DNA from: Rhodoblastus sp963710275
Lineage (GTDB): Bacteria > Pseudomonadota > Alphaproteobacteria > Rhizobiales > Beijerinckiaceae
NCBI GenBank assembly: GCA_963710275.1
Contig: CAVPZS010000008.1
Coordinates: 1,627,829-1,691,828, forward strand
DNA length: 64,000 nt
Direction of reading: 5' to 3'
The notes under the pieces: model-generated
The model's database searches: none
Seen by the model: the letters and a program-made list of their open reading frames with translations, nothing else
What the model was told of the DNA's origin: nothing
Translations under genes and position numbers: made by a program
Shown here: positions 9,484 through 20,625 of the stretch, piece by piece
Layout: every line of letters starts with the position of its first letter
Position numbering within the stretch: the stretch's first letter is position 1

Positions 9484-10348
9484 CTCCTGCATGCTCGATC
9501 TTGCCGCAGAGCGCTTCGGCCTGGGCGCGGCTCTGAGCGGGGACGCGCACGGCGAAGAAGCGGGCGAAGCCGCGCCCGGGCGCGCGACGGCCGATCACCA
9601 TGGGCTCGACCTTGCCCAGCAGTCCCGGCAAATTCCTGCGGGTGCGGGCGAAGGCCGCCAAAGCCACGCCTTTCTTGAACGCGCCGGAGATCTGCACGCC
9701 CCAGGGGGCGGTCAAGCGTCGATCCGGCGAAGCGTCGCGGCTCATGCGACGTGGATATTGCGCCGCCGTCTGCAGGCAGGAGCCGTCCTTGACAAATTCC
9801 GCCTCCTTGCCCGCAGCCGCCGCCCCGTCCTTCCAGTCCTCGGCCGGATGGCGGGTGATGATCTCGACATAGTCGCGGGTTTCGTAAGGCAGGCCGCCCG
9901 TTCCGGCCAGCCAGTTGGCGACCCGCTGCGGCCCGCCATTATAGGCGGCAGCCGCCAGTCCGAGATTGCCGAATCTCTGGCGCAGCTCGGCCAGGAACTC
10001 CGCCGCCTTGGGAATGGCCTGCTCGGGATCGAAGGGATTGTCCAGCCCGCGCTCGTTTGCGGTGCCCGGCATGAACTGGGCGATGCCCTGCGCGCCGGCG
10101 CCGCTCACCACTTGCGGGCGGAACGAGCTTTCCTGCCAGATGAGCCGGGTCAGGAAGGAGGGCGGCAGGCCGTGGCGGCTCGAAGCGGATTCGATCATGC
10201 GGCAGACGTCGCCGCGCAAGTCGTCCGCGCGCACAGGCGCCGCCCACGCCAGCGCGCAGAGCCAGCGCAACCGCCAGCGCGCCGCCGGCGTCCATGCGCG
10301 GACGCAAGGCGCGGTTTGCAGCCTGGAGGGCTGGAAATGCAAGGTCAA
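9458..10348 (-). CDS. Lytic transglycosylase (SLT domain) with C-terminal SPOR-like region
   Basis: Periplasmic murein lytic transglycosylase of family 1, cleaving the glycan backbone to 1,6-anhydro ends. The SLT core is complete: PSFLTRLIWQESSFRP with the catalytic Glu, SGAGAQGIAQFMPGTANERGL, FDPEQAIPKAAEFLAEL and AAAYNGGPQRVANWL. The N-terminus is Arg/Trp-rich and probably contains the export signal (RWLCALAWAAPVRA). The last about 80 residues (WGVQISGAFKKGVALAAFAR and FFAVRVPAQSRAQAEALCGKI) look like a SPOR-type peptidoglycan-binding domain, which would direct it to denuded glycans. It lies downstream of no close partner, but the neighbouring genes are also wall enzymes. Confidence 0.88.
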   Translation of the reverse strand: MTLHFQPSRLQTAPCVRAWTPAARWRLRWLCALAWAAPVRADDLRGDVCRMIESASSRHGLPPSFLTRLIWQESSFRPQVVSGAGAQGIAQFMPGTANERGLDNPFDPEQAIPKAAEFLAELRQRFGNLGLAAAAYNGGPQRVANWLAGTGGLPYETRDYVEIITRHPAEDWKDGAAAAGKEAEFVKDGSCLQTAAQYPRRMSRDASPDRRLTAPWGVQISGAFKKGVALAAFARTRRNLPGLLGKVEPMVIGRRAPGRGFARFFAVRVPAQSRAQAEALCGKIEHAGGACAVLRT

Positions 10349-10484
10349 GCCGCCAAATCAATTGCGTAAAATCCGCACTGCGCGAAAAATCCTAACGCAT
10401 CCGCCGAGACGCCCAAGCGCCTCGGTTTTTATCGGTCCTCGACGCCTCCGCGCGTCGGCTTCAACTGAACATTGGCGTCGATTC

Positions 10485-13400
10485 ATGGGCATAGTCCGTT
10501 TCGCCTTGCGCTTTCCGCATACATTCTATGTGTTCGCGGCCCTGCTGGTGTTTCTTGGCGGCATCGCCATCAAAACCATGCCCGCCGATATTTTTCCAGA
10601 GATTAAAATTCCCGTGGTTACGGTAATCTGGCAATATACCGGTCTTTCAGACTCCGGAAATGGAGCAACGCGTCACCACTTACAGTCAGTTTGCGATCAG
10701 CTCGAACGTCAATGGCATCAAGAACATGGAGGCGCAGACCCTCGATGGCCTCTCGGTGCAGAAAATTTATTTCCAGCAGGACGTCAATCTCGACCTCGCC
10801 ATTTCGCAAATCATTTCCGCGACCAATTTCATCCGTGTGCTCATGCCCGCCGGCATCCAGTCGCCCGTCGTCGTCCAATTCAACGCCTCGTCCGTGCCGG
10901 TCCTCCAGCTCAGCCTGAGTTCCGATTCGATGAGCGAGCAGCAGCTCTACGACTATGGGATCTACCGCGTCCGCCAGGGCCTGGCGCCGGTTCCCGGCGT
11001 GACGCTCCTCACGCCCTCGGGCGGCAAATACCGCCAGATCATGGTCGACATCGATCCCAACAAGCTGTCCGCCAAGGGGATGACCCCACTCGACGTGGTC
11101 AACGCGGTCAATGCGCAGAACCTGACCCTGCCATCGGGCACCGCGAAGCTCGGCGACCTGCAATATGTCGTGCGCACCAACGCCACGCCGCCAAAGCTCG
11201 ACGACCTGAACAATATTCCGATCAAGAGCGTCAACGGCGCGATGGTTTTCGTTCGTGACGTCGGGCAGGTGCATGACGGCTGGCTGGTGCAGCAGAACAT
11301 CGTTCGCGAGGACGGCAAGCGCTCGGTCCTGATCAGCGTGCTCAAGAACGGCAACGCGTCGACGCTGGCGGTCGTCAACGGCGTACGGGAGGCGCTCAAA
11401 ACCCTGCGCGCGGCGGCGCCGCCCGGCCTCCAGATCGGCGAATTGCTCGACCAGTCGGTGTTCGTGCGCGAAGCCGTGCAGGGCGTGGCGCGCGAAGGCC
11501 TGATCGCCGCCGGCCTGACCGCGCTGATGATCCTGCTGTTTCTCGGCTCCTGGCGCTCGACCCTGGTGGTGATGATCTCGATACCCTTGTCGATCCTCGC
11601 CTCCCTGGTCTGCCTCCAGGCGCTGGGCCACACGCTGAACACCATGACCCTCGGCGGCCTGGCGCTGGCCGTCGGCATCCTCGTCGACGATTCCACCGTC
11701 ACCATCGAGAACACCCATCGCCTGCTGACCGAAGAGCGCCAACCCCTGCCCCAGGCGACCCTGCACGGCGCGGCGGGCATCGCCATACCGACGCTGGTCT
11801 CGACCATCGCCATCTGCTGCGTCTTCACCTCCGTGGTCTTCCTCGACGGTCCCGCGAAATATCTGTTTACGCCGCTCGGCCTCGCCGTGGTCTTCGCCAT
11901 GCTGGCCTCCTACACCCTGTCGCGGACGCTGACGCCGATCACCATCGGCATGCTGCTGCGCTACGAGACGCACGACGCCGGGCCGCCGAAAAATATTTTC
12001 GCCCGTTTCAGCCACGCCTTCGAGGATGGCTTCGAAAAGCTGCGCGCCAGCTATATCGAGCTGCTGCAATCGTTGCTGGCGCATCGCGCTATCATTCCGG
12101 TGGCCTGTGTCCTGATCCTGACGCTGCTGGGGGCCATGTTCATGATGGTCGGGCGCGACTTCTTCCCGAACATCGACAGCGGCCAGATCCAGCTGCATGT
12201 GCGCGGCCCCGCCGGCATGCGCATCGAGGCCACCGAAGCCCTGTTCCAGCAGGTGGAGGACAAAATCCGCCAGGTCGTGCCGGATTTGGAGCGCGAGCGC
12301 ATCGTCGACAATATCGGCCTGCCGGCGCGCACCTATAACCTGGCTTTCGCCGACGGCTCGGTCATCGGCGTCAATGATGGCGTGATCATCGTGGCGCTGA
12401 AGGATGGCCACGCGCCGACGCAAGGCTATATCGACAAGCTGCGCCTCGACCTGCGCAAGGATTTTCCGCAGGCGACCTTCTATTTCCAGGCCGCCGACAT
12501 GGTGACGCAGATCCTCAACTTCGGCTTGCCCGCGCAGATCGACATCCGCACCGTCGGCTACGACCGCGCCAACAACCTGAAGGTCGCGCGCGAAATCCAG
12601 CGCCGCCTCGCCGCCGAGCCGGGCTTTGCCGACGCGCATCTGCAGCAGGAGGTCGACGCCCCGGCTTTCTACGCCACGGTCGACCGTTTCCGCGCCCAGC
12701 AATTCGGCTTGTCCGCCAGCACGATCGCCAACAACCTGAATGTCGCGCTGAGTTCGTCGGAACAGGTTTCGCCTAATTTCTGGACCGATCCGTCAAGCGG
12801 CATTCCCTATTTCTTCGCGGTGCAGACGCCGGAGCCGCGCATCGCCTCGCTCAACGACCTGCGCAACATACCCGTGACGAGCACGCTCACCGGCGTCAAT
12901 GGCGCCCAGGTGCCGGGCCTTCTGTCCAATGTCGCGACCCTCAAGCGCGACACCATCCCGACCAACTCCAACCAGAGCAACATCCAGCCGGTCTACGAAG
13001 TCTTCGCCAGCCTCCAGGGCGTCGACCTGGGCTCGGCCTCACGCGTGCTCGACAAGGTGGTGGCCGACCTCTCGCCGCAACTCAAGCCGGGCAACCGCAT
13101 CCAGGTGGTCGGCCAGATCCAGTCGATGCGCGACAGCTTCCGCAATCTCGGCCTCGGCCTGCTGTTCGCCTCCGTGCTGGTCTATTTCCTGATGGTGGTG
13201 AATTACCAGAACTTCGGCGATCCGCTGGTGGTGATCCTCGCCCTGCCCGCGACCTTCTGCGGCATTCTCACCATGCTGTTCGTCACGGGAACGAGCCTGT
13301 CGGTGCCCTCGCTGATGGGCGCGATCATGGCCATCGGCGTCGCCTCGGCCAACTCCATCCTGCTGGTGACTTTCGCGCGGGAACGGCAACTCGAAGGCGC

Positions 13401-13668
13401 GAGTTCCTTCGTGGCGGCGGTCGAAGCCGGACATACCCGCATCCGCCCGGTGCTGATGACGGCGGCGGCGATGATTGTCGGCATGATTCCCATGGCCATA
13501 GGCGGCGCCGGCGAGGAGCAGAACGCGGTGCTGGCGCGCGCGGTGATCGGTGGGCTATTATTCGCGACGCCGACCACGCTTTTGATCGTCCCCTATCTTT
13601 TCGCCGTGCTTCGTCGTGGGAACGACGGCAAGACGGCCCATGGCGTCTTTGACGAGGTTCCGGAATGA
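10485..13668 (+). CDS. RND efflux transporter permease (AcrB/HAE1-like), frameshifted
   Basis: Inner-membrane proton-driven pump of a tripartite efflux system, about 1061 residues. It opens MGIVRFALRFPHTFYVFAAL with the first transmembrane helix, and ADIFPEIKIPVV. One surplus A near 10649 breaks the frame; without it the text reads YTGLSTPEMEQRVTTYSQF. Helix 4 carries the paired acidic residues (LVDDSTVTIENTHRLL), and the second half has IGVASANSILLVTFARER. The lysine that AcrB uses at this site (AKN) appears as Ala here (SAN), as in a subset of RND pumps. Two large periplasmic loops flank the usual 1+5 helix blocks. It overlaps the adaptor gene by ATGA. Substrate is unknown; no outer-membrane factor gene is adjacent. 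Confidence 0.9.
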
Positions 13669-14951
13669 ACGAGAACAAGCCCTTTTCGCCCGATGGCGCG
13701 ACCCCCGCCCGCCATTCCGACATGGAATGCAGCTGGAAGCCGCCGGAGCCGCCGGAGGCCGATTGCCCCTTGGCCAGAGCCCGCGCGGTCCAGCGCAAGC
13801 GGGTGGGTCTGGGCGTCGCCGTGCTGCTCGCCGTCGGACTGGTCTGGGGCTTCGTCCATGACCGCGCCGCGCGCGCCGCGGCGGAAGCGGCCAAGGCCGA
13901 CTATCGCGAGACCACGCCCATCGTGCGCGTCGCCGACGTCAGGGCCACGCCGGCGACCATGGACGTCACCCTGCCCGGCGCAACGCTGGCCTTTCAGGCG
14001 GCCGATATCTACGCCCGCGCCAACGGCTATGTCGAAAAGCGCAATGTCGACATCGGCGATCATGTGAAGACGGGCGACGTGCTCGCGATTCTGACCGCCC
14101 CGGAACTCGACCACCAGATCGCGCAGGCGGTCGCCGCCAAGGCCCAGGCCAAGGCTTCGGTGCAGCAGAGCATCGCCAACCAGGAGCTGGCGAAAGTCAC
14201 CAATGCGCGCAGCGCCGTCCTGGTGCGCCAGGGCTGGGTGACGAAGCAGCAGGGCGACCAGGACCGGTTCTCGCTGGCGGCGCAGCAGGCGGCGCAGCAG
14301 GCGGCGGAATATAACGACGTCGCGCTCGACAACGCCATCAAGGTCCTGAAGCAGGACCGGGATTACCTGACCGTCGTGGCGCCTTTCGACGGCGTCGTCA
14401 CCCAGCGCGCGGTGGACGCCGGCGCGCTGGTGCAGTCCGGCGCGACCCTGATGTTCAACCTGCAGCAGACCGACCTGATCCGCGTCCAGGTCTATGTGCC
14501 GCAGGACCAGGCCGATGGCGTGTCCCCAGGCGTCGAGGTTTCGGTGCATGTGCCGGAGCTTCCCGGCCGCTCCTTCCCCGGCAAGATCACCCGCATCTCC
14601 GAAGCCCTGCAGCAGGGCACGCGGACGCTGCTGGCCGAAGCCGACGTGCCCAATCCCGACGGCGAGCTGAAGGCCGGCGCCTATTGCCTGATGGATCTGC
14701 ATATCCCGCGCAAGACGACATCGACGATCATCCCCGCGGAGGCGCTGATCTTCAACCGCAACGGCCAGCAGGTGGCCGTGGTGGCGGACGGCAAGGCGCA
14801 ATTGCGCAAGGTCGGCGTGACAAGAGATTTCGGCTCCAGCGTCGAGGCGGATTCGGGCGTGGCCGCGGGCGAAAAAGTGGTGCTCAACCCGATGGTCGAT
14901 CTGGCTGACGGCCAGGAGGTCAAGATCGCGGCGCCGCCGGAAAAGAAGTGA
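13665..14951 (+). CDS. RND periplasmic adaptor (membrane fusion protein)
   Basis: Partner of the pump encoded just upstream, with start and stop overlapping as ATGA, so translation is coupled. The 428-residue protein has a cytosolic N-terminus, one anchor helix (VGLGVAVLLAVGLVWGFV), a biotinyl-lipoyl half motif IYARANGYVEKRNVDIGDHVKTGDV, a long Ala/Gln-rich helical hairpin with many QQ pairs, the second half motif VVAPFDGVVTQRAVDAGALV, and a beta-barrel plus membrane-proximal region ending GQEVKIAAPPEKK. This is the HlyD/AcrA order. It bridges the pump to an outer-membrane channel that must be encoded elsewhere. Confidence 0.92.
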   Translation: MNENKPFSPDGATPARHSDMECSWKPPEPPEADCPLARARAVQRKRVGLGVAVLLAVGLVWGFVHDRAARAAAEAAKADYRETTPIVRVADVRATPATMDVTLPGATLAFQAADIYARANGYVEKRNVDIGDHVKTGDVLAILTAPELDHQIAQAVAAKAQAKASVQQSIANQELAKVTNARSAVLVRQGWVTKQQGDQDRFSLAAQQAAQQAAEYNDVALDNAIKVLKQDRDYLTVVAPFDGVVTQRAVDAGALVQSGATLMFNLQQTDLIRVQVYVPQDQADGVSPGVEVSVHVPELPGRSFPGKITRISEALQQGTRTLLAEADVPNPDGELKAGAYCLMDLHIPRKTTSTIIPAEALIFNRNGQQVAVVADGKAQLRKVGVTRDFGSSVEADSGVAAGEKVVLNPMVDLADGQEVKIAAPPEKK

Positions 14952-14958
14952 ACCGCGC

Positions 14959-17221
14959 TTAGCCGCGCGCCGGGACGACGAGCCTGCGAACCGGTGTTCC
15001 CGGAGGAAAGGCGGGGCCAAGCCGGATCGGCAGGGACCCTGCCGCTTCCGTCAGGGTCACGGTGACCTCGGCGCCATCCCAGCTCCAGCCGACCATGCCC
15101 GCGGACGTCCACACTCCCGAAAAATCCAGCTTCCGACCAAGCCATTCCCCGGGAGCGCCGGCGCCGACGACAAGGGTCTGCGCCCCCTGTTCGCCGTGGA
15201 CTTCAGCCAGCATCGCCAGTTGCAGCAGCAGCATTTCCGCGGCGGACCAGTAGTGCGGCGTGACATGGTCGGGAGCGACCCAGCCCCGCACGCCTCGCCA
15301 CATGTCGAAGGTGTTCTCTTCGCCGGCGCCCTCCCACAGCGTATAGAGCCCTGGGGCCGACTGGTGATCCCAGAACCATTCCAGCGTCGACCACACCCGG
15401 TCCGGCTGTCCCAGCCTCAGCCATTGATGGGCCTCGGCGAGATCGAAATAAGTGCCCGGCGGGTTTGGCCCGGAAGCCGCCGGCCGCATCGCGTCGGTCC
15501 GCCCAGCGGCGCTCCAGCAATCGTTGATAGGCTTCCGGCGGCGCGAGCTCCGCGGGCCAGAGGGAGAAGATGAAGGTGTGGTCGTCCTCGACCTGGCCCG
15601 GCCCCGCCGTGTCCTGCGCGAAGGCGCGACGCCAGGCGGCTTGCAACGCCCGCGCCTCCCGCTCCCAGGCCTCGGCTTGTTTGTCATGGCCTGTTCGTCG
15701 CGCCATCCGCGCCGCGGCGGCCAGGCCTGAGTGGCTGACGGCGTTCACGTAGAACACCGGCTGGGTGAAATCCATGGTTCCGGAGATCAGGCCGTCGCGC
15801 GCCGGCAGCGCGACTCTCTTCCCGTCATAGTCGCCGGCCGCCAGCCTGGGCAGGAGCGGGCCCTGGAAATCGCGCCGGACATCGTCGTTCGCCTGCAGCA
15901 TGTCCAGGATCAGGCCGGCCTTTCGCTCGATATCGGGCCAGATGTCGTGTTCGAAGGCGGGGTCCCCGATCGCGGCGGAAACTTCGCCCAGAGCCCAGAG
16001 AGCGAGACCGGGGGCGTCCGCCTCAGCTCCATAGCCGCCGAAAAAGTCACGTTGCGCAAAAGGCGGCGCAAGGCTTCGCGCCAGATCGCGTTCGCCCGAC
16101 CGCGCCAGCGCCACCAGGACGAAGGCGCCGTCGCGTTGCCACTCAAGCGGATAGGCCGCAGGATCGCCCGGGCGGGTTTGCATTCCGACCAGGCTCTGGT
16201 TCAAAGTCTCGATCTGCGCGCGCAAGGATTCGGCGAAGCGCGGATCGGTCCCCGTGAGCTTCGGCGAAGGGCCCAACGGCAAAGCCGTCGCAGGCGGCCG
16301 CCTTTGCGGATCGGCGATCGTCAGGGAAAGGCGCCCGGACGCGGGAAGGCGGAAACGGGCGTGCGCCCAGCCCGTCGCGCTCAGCGTCCGGGACGGGGCG
16401 TCTTTCATCGGCGAGAGCCAGTCTTTCGTCCCCTCTTCGCCGACGAAGGCGAGGTCCGGGGCCTGGTCGAGACCGACGCTGAAGCGCCGGTTCAAGGTCA
16501 GCATCTTGCCATCGACAAGAATTTCGTTCAGCGCGCCGCCGGCGGGGCCGACGCCGCGCAGGGCGACTTCGAGGTGCCGGCCCCTCGGGAGCCGGCTCTC
16601 GATGTCGAGCGTGCGCCGGCCGTCGGCGAGGATCGTCACCTTCGCCTCATAGGCGTCAGTGACGCTGACGACGCCGGGCTCGCCCTTCGGACCCGCCCGG
16701 TAGCTTTGCGCGCCGCCTGTCCCGTCGCTGGTCGCGATCAACTGGCCATCATCGCCCACGATCCAGAAGGAAAGGCCGAAACTGCCGAACCAGGGGCTGA
16801 AGCTGCCGCCGGTTTCGAGATAGCCCTTGTCCATCTCCGTGGCGCCGACCGCGCCGAGGGGAACATGATCTGCGCCGCGCGGCCATGGATCGCTCGGACG
16901 CCGGGCCATCGCATCGAGGACGGCGAGGCGCTCGGGGCCGACGGCTGCGCGCAGCCAGGCTCTGGCGCCCGCCGCGCCCGCGCAGACTGTCGCCAGCGCC
17001 AGGGACGCCGCCGCGCAATGGCGCCAGTTCTTCCGCCGCCGCCGCAGGACGAGCGCGACAAGGGCGCTCGCGATCGCGAGCAGCCCGGCGACCTCAGCCC
17101 ATTGAGTTGCGGACCCGGATCCTCTCCAGGCGTCGGTGGACGCGATGAAAATCCCGTGGTGGAAGATCGCCTCCAGCCGAACGAACCCTTTGGCGAAAAA
17201 CGCCTCAAGCCTGAAAACCAT
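14959..17221 (-). CDS. Membrane-anchored six-hairpin glycosidase-like protein, frameshifted
   Basis: A large protein of about 750 residues whose C-terminal half looks like an alpha/alpha six-hairpin glycosidase. Marker stretches are PLEWQRDGAFVLVALARSGE, GLALWALGEVSAAIGDP, HTFIFSLWPAELAPPEAYQRL and WSTLEWFWDHQSAPGLYTLW. The N-terminus has a membrane helix (VAGLLAIASALVALVLRRRR) and a beta-rich domain with SFSPWFGSFGLSFWIVG. The frame breaks near 15470; the second frame resumes SGPNPPGTYFDLAEAHQWLR and runs to the TAA at 14959. It is the last gene of a four-gene minus-strand glycan operon, 18 nt after the acyltransferase gene. A glycan-trimming role is inferred from fold and context; the substrate is unknown. 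Confidence 0.65.
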
Positions 17222-17239
17222 GTTCCCGCGTAAAGCCTC

Positions 17240-18462
17240 TCATATCCTGTGCGGGGCCAGCGACGGCTCGTCCGGCGCGCGGCGTTGCGCGGCGGCTTTT
17301 TTCGCCGCGAGATCGTTGAACCAGCGGCGCGCCGGCTTTTCGACAAAGCGATAGGTGAGGCTCGAGACCGCCAGCACCGCAGCGATGAAGGCCGTCAGCA
17401 CGATCGCCGTCCACAGCGGGCTTCTGGCGTAGAGCGCGCCGAGCGTGGCGCCGCCGTCCAGTGGGGAATGCGGGTCCAGGCCGAAAAACCCGCGCCGGCC
17501 GGCCAGCACGGCGAGACGGCCAAGGACATGGACGAGCAGGAAGTAGTGGACCATGTAGATCGAGTAGGACCATTCGCCGATGGCGTGGAAGGGCGGCGTC
17601 AGCAGCAGGCGCGCGAAAAACCCCTGCTCGCGGGCATAGGCCAGGGTGAGGAGACTGAAGAGCGGAGCCGCCAATGCGAACACCCAGAGCTGCCCGCCGT
17701 AGAGGATGAAGGCGATCGCCGAGAATGTCAGACCAAGCTCCAGCGCGGCCACCGCGCGCGGCGATAGATTCCGCAGGGGATCCAGGCCCGAGGCCCGCAG
17801 CCTTTGAGTCAGGACGCCGCAGAAAAAGCCGTAGACGCAGCGGATGAAGCCGTCGTCATAGGTCATCACCCGGCCGCGCGACGCCGCCAGCACGGTGAGC
17901 AGGCCGAACAGGACCACCAGTGCCGCGGCGATCGCGGTCTTTTCGCGCCTGATCCCGTCGAGCGGCGCCCCGCGGCGCGCAGGCCAGACCATGACCAAGG
18001 CGAACAGCAGGTTGACGTAGAACTCGACGCTGATGCTCCAGCTCGGGAAGTTCCAGGTGAGGCGATCGTGCAGGCCCAGCGATTGCAGCAGCAGCAGGTT
18101 CGAGACCAGCGACGACGGCGAGGTCTCGCTGGCGAAAGGCAGCGCCGCCATGGACGCGCCTTCGCGCCAGGCGACATATTTGACGATCTCCATCGCCAGG
18201 AACATCATCAGGATGAAAAGATGCAGCGGATAGAGCCTGCCGATGCGGCGCAGCATGAACGGGCCGGAGCCGCCATTGGCGGCGAGATCCTCGAAAAAAG
18301 CGTGAGCGAGGACGAAGCCGCTGAGGACGAAGAAGAAATCGACCAGCGCCCATGAGTTTTCGATGAATCGGGCGCCGCCACATGCATGTGATTGTAGAGA
18401 TGCAGCAGGGCGACCGTCAGGGCGCAGAGACCGCGTAGTCCGTCCAGCGCCCTGAAACGCAT
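17240..18462 (-). CDS. Acyltransferase 3 family membrane protein, frameshifted
   Basis: Integral membrane O-acyltransferase (OafA/NodX type, about 407 residues) that usually acetylates or succinylates extracellular polysaccharide. It starts MRFRALDGLRGLCALTVALL at 18462, the conserved first helix with the catalytic-type His in LLHLYNHMH. One missing C in the CCC run near 18372 shifts the frame; with it the chain reads AAPRFIENSWALVDFFFVLSGFV, and LVDFFFVLSGFVL is the hallmark motif. Later markers are MLRRIGRLYPLHLF, WNFPSWSISVEFYVNLLF and GEWSYSIYMVHYFLL. It starts 12 nt after the CelD-like gene and belongs to its operon. Confidence 0.85.
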
Positions 18463-18474
18463 CCGTTCGCCCCT

Positions 18475-19620
18475 TCAAGCTTCGGCGAGTTCGCCGTCGG
18501 CCTCTTCCGCGGCTTCCGCCGCCTGCGGCGCCGCCTTGCCGTAGCGCAGCCTCTGCATCAGCGGCAAGGCCAGCCGCCCGAGCGGACGCCCGATCGAATA
18601 AAACCCTTCGGCAGCGATCATCTGCGGCCGGAACCGCGTCTTCGAGCGGTCGACGCCCGACGACAGGTTGACCAGGGCGACGCCGTTCTCATGCGCCCAT
18701 TTCAGCGTTTCGGCGATCAGCGTGGTCATGATGCTGTAGCGGCCGAATTCCGGGTCGAAGCCGGAAAAATAGAGATAGAGTTCATCGTCCAGGACAAAAC
18801 CGAGACGGATCGCGACGATGCGGCCGTCGACCGAAATCTGGAACAGGCGCAGGTCGCCATTGCGCGCCATCAGCCCGCAGTAGTCGTCAAGGAAGGCGCG
18901 CGATACGGCGTCGGCGAAAATATCGGGATGAGGAATGACGTCCTTCATCGCCGCGCGTTGCGAATGCAATTCATAGAAGCGCCGCAGGCCCGCCGCCGTC
19001 TCCTCCGGCGAGGTCGCCACATGGAAGGCATAGGCGATGTTGGCCGCCTTGATGTCGTTCTGGCTCTTGCGCAAATGCTTGCGCGTCTTCTTCGGCAGCG
19101 CCGCGTGGAACGCGTCCCAGCTTTCGCCCACGGGCAGGACGATATCGATGTCGTCGAGGCGCGGCTGGCGGATGTTTTCGCTGCGGTCGCCGAAACCCGG
19201 GGCCATGCCGCGCCATTGCGCGAAGTCATGTTCGCCGCGCGTCCGCACATGGGCGACAAGGCGTTCCGTCACCTCGGCCAGACGCGCGCGCGCACAGACG
19301 GGGCCGCGCAATTGCGTCACATAGGGATCGGCGCCGAAGAACTGCAATTCGCGGCACAGGCTGGGTCCGAAACCCGGCCGATGGGTGAGCGTCATCGGCG
19401 CGACGGCGACGAGCGCGTTCGCATCGTCGCGCAGCACGAAGACCCGCATTTCATGGCGGCAGGCCGCGGTGCGGCGTTGGCCGAAATGCCGCCACCAGGT
19501 CATTTGCCACAGCGGCGACTTGGACGGGGTGCGCAACGACGTCGCCTTCAGCAGCGCGCGCCATTCCGGTTCCAGCGCCTCAAGTTCGGCGACCGTCGTC
19601 AGCGTTTCAATTTCTTTCAT
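18475..19620 (-). CDS. CelD/BioF2-like GNAT acetyltransferase
   Basis: A 381-residue protein of the Acetyltransf_6 family, which includes CelD of cellulose synthesis and peptidoglycan-branching FemAB-like folds. Recognisable parts are LEPEWRALLKAT near the start, SPLWQMTWWRHFG, the central FHAALPKKTRKHLRKSQND segment, and the C-terminal LRLFQISVDGRIVAIRLGFV, LYLYFSGFDPEFGRYSIMTT and NLSSGVDRSKTRFRP. It is cytosolic and probably transfers an acyl group to a sugar intermediate. Its start overlaps the end of the GT2 gene by 14 nt, so the genes are cotranscribed and likely coupled. Confidence 0.85.
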   Translation of the reverse strand: MKEIETLTTVAELEALEPEWRALLKATSLRTPSKSPLWQMTWWRHFGQRRTAACRHEMRVFVLRDDANALVAVAPMTLTHRPGFGPSLCRELQFFGADPYVTQLRGPVCARARLAEVTERLVAHVRTRGEHDFAQWRGMAPGFGDRSENIRQPRLDDIDIVLPVGESWDAFHAALPKKTRKHLRKSQNDIKAANIAYAFHVATSPEETAAGLRRFYELHSQRAAMKDVIPHPDIFADAVSRAFLDDYCGLMARNGDLRLFQISVDGRIVAIRLGFVLDDELYLYFSGFDPEFGRYSIMTTLIAETLKWAHENGVALVNLSSGVDRSKTRFRPQMIAAEGFYSIGRPLGRLALPLMQRLRYGKAAPQAAEAAEEADGELAEA

Positions 19621-20416
19621 CGAACTTGCCGAGAATCTTGGCGAAGGTTTTCATCGCGTAGAAATCCGCCGCGCCATGTTCTTCGCGGTATCGCGAGTGA
19701 ATGTCGCGGTAGGAGGATTCGATCAGCGGCTGACGGTCCGGCAAGCGCATCAGCGAGGGGCCGATGCGATAGTAGATCGAGGTGCGATCAAGCAGCACGG
19801 CGCCGAAGCGCCTGATCGCGCGGGCATAGAAGTCCACGTCCTCGGCGAGCGCCGGGCGATCGTCGAAACCGTTGATCTCGGCGACGCAGCGCTTGCGGAT
19901 CATGGCGGCGCTGCACACCAGCAGCGTGTCCTGAAAAAACATGGCGGCGGAAAAGCCGAGCTTCGGCCCCATGCGGCGATATTTCCTGGCGCGGCGATGG
20001 GCGGCGTCGAAATAGTCGCGCTCGCTCGAAATGTCGGTCTTTCCAAAAGGCTCGACCTTGCCGAACACCACGCCGATGTCGGGACGCTGCCGGAAGACCT
20101 CCAGCGCGTCGGCGTAATAGCCTTCCGGCACCAGATCGTCGTCATCGAGAAAATGGAGAATTTCAGCCTTGGCGTCGGCCCAGCCGAGATTGCGCACTTG
20201 CGCCGGCCGGCCGCCGGAGGGCGAGGGCGAGCGGGAATAGACCACGCCGCGGTTGCCGAAAACAACGGCGACCTCTTCGGCGCTGCCCTCGGGACAATCG
20301 TCGATCACGCGAATTTCGCACGTCACGCCTTTCTGGCTCAGAACGCTCTCGATCGTCTCGCGCAACTGGTCTGGCCGGCGGAAGGTCGGGATGATGACAG
20401 AAATATCCGGCGTCAT
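19607..20416 (-). CDS. Family 2 glycosyltransferase
   Basis: GT-A fold glycosyltransferase of 269 residues. It begins MTPDISVIIPTFRRPDQLRE with the nucleotide-sugar-binding strand, has IRVIDDCPEG, and the metal-binding acidic cluster LHFLDDDDLVPEG at residues 91-94. ALAEDVDFYARAI supplies the candidate base region. No membrane helix is seen, so it acts on the cytosolic face. It is the first gene of the four-gene operon running to 14959. The product is likely a surface glycan; the sugar and acceptor cannot be told from sequence. Confidence 0.9.
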   Translation of the reverse strand: MTPDISVIIPTFRRPDQLRETIESVLSQKGVTCEIRVIDDCPEGSAEEVAVVFGNRGVVYSRSPSPSGGRPAQVRNLGWADAKAEILHFLDDDDLVPEGYYADALEVFRQRPDIGVVFGKVEPFGKTDISSERDYFDAAHRRARKYRRMGPKLGFSAAMFFQDTLLVCSAAMIRKRCVAEINGFDDRPALAEDVDFYARAIRRFGAVLLDRTSIYYRIGPSLMRLPDRQPLIESSYRDIHSRYREEHGAADFYAMKTFAKILGKFDERN

Positions 20417-20625
20417 GGGGGCTTCGCTCCTCGTGCCGAAAGTTCGGCGTTTCAGGACGGACCACCCTAGGACTGAAAAAGATAAGATTGTTTTGCTTCG
20501 TCCGGCGAGACTTCCTTAAAATGCCATCGATTCACCTGGACCTGGCGGAAACCGACAGTAACGATAACGAAGTCTTGCCACTCCAACTCGCAGGGAGGTG
20601 TGAACGACTTGCAGGGACGCCGGCG

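Noticed and set aside
10618..12702. 694-codon open frame on the minus strand
   Set aside because: It is antisense to the RND permease, has no ribosome site and reads as the low-complexity charged text typical of shadow frames in GC-rich DNA.
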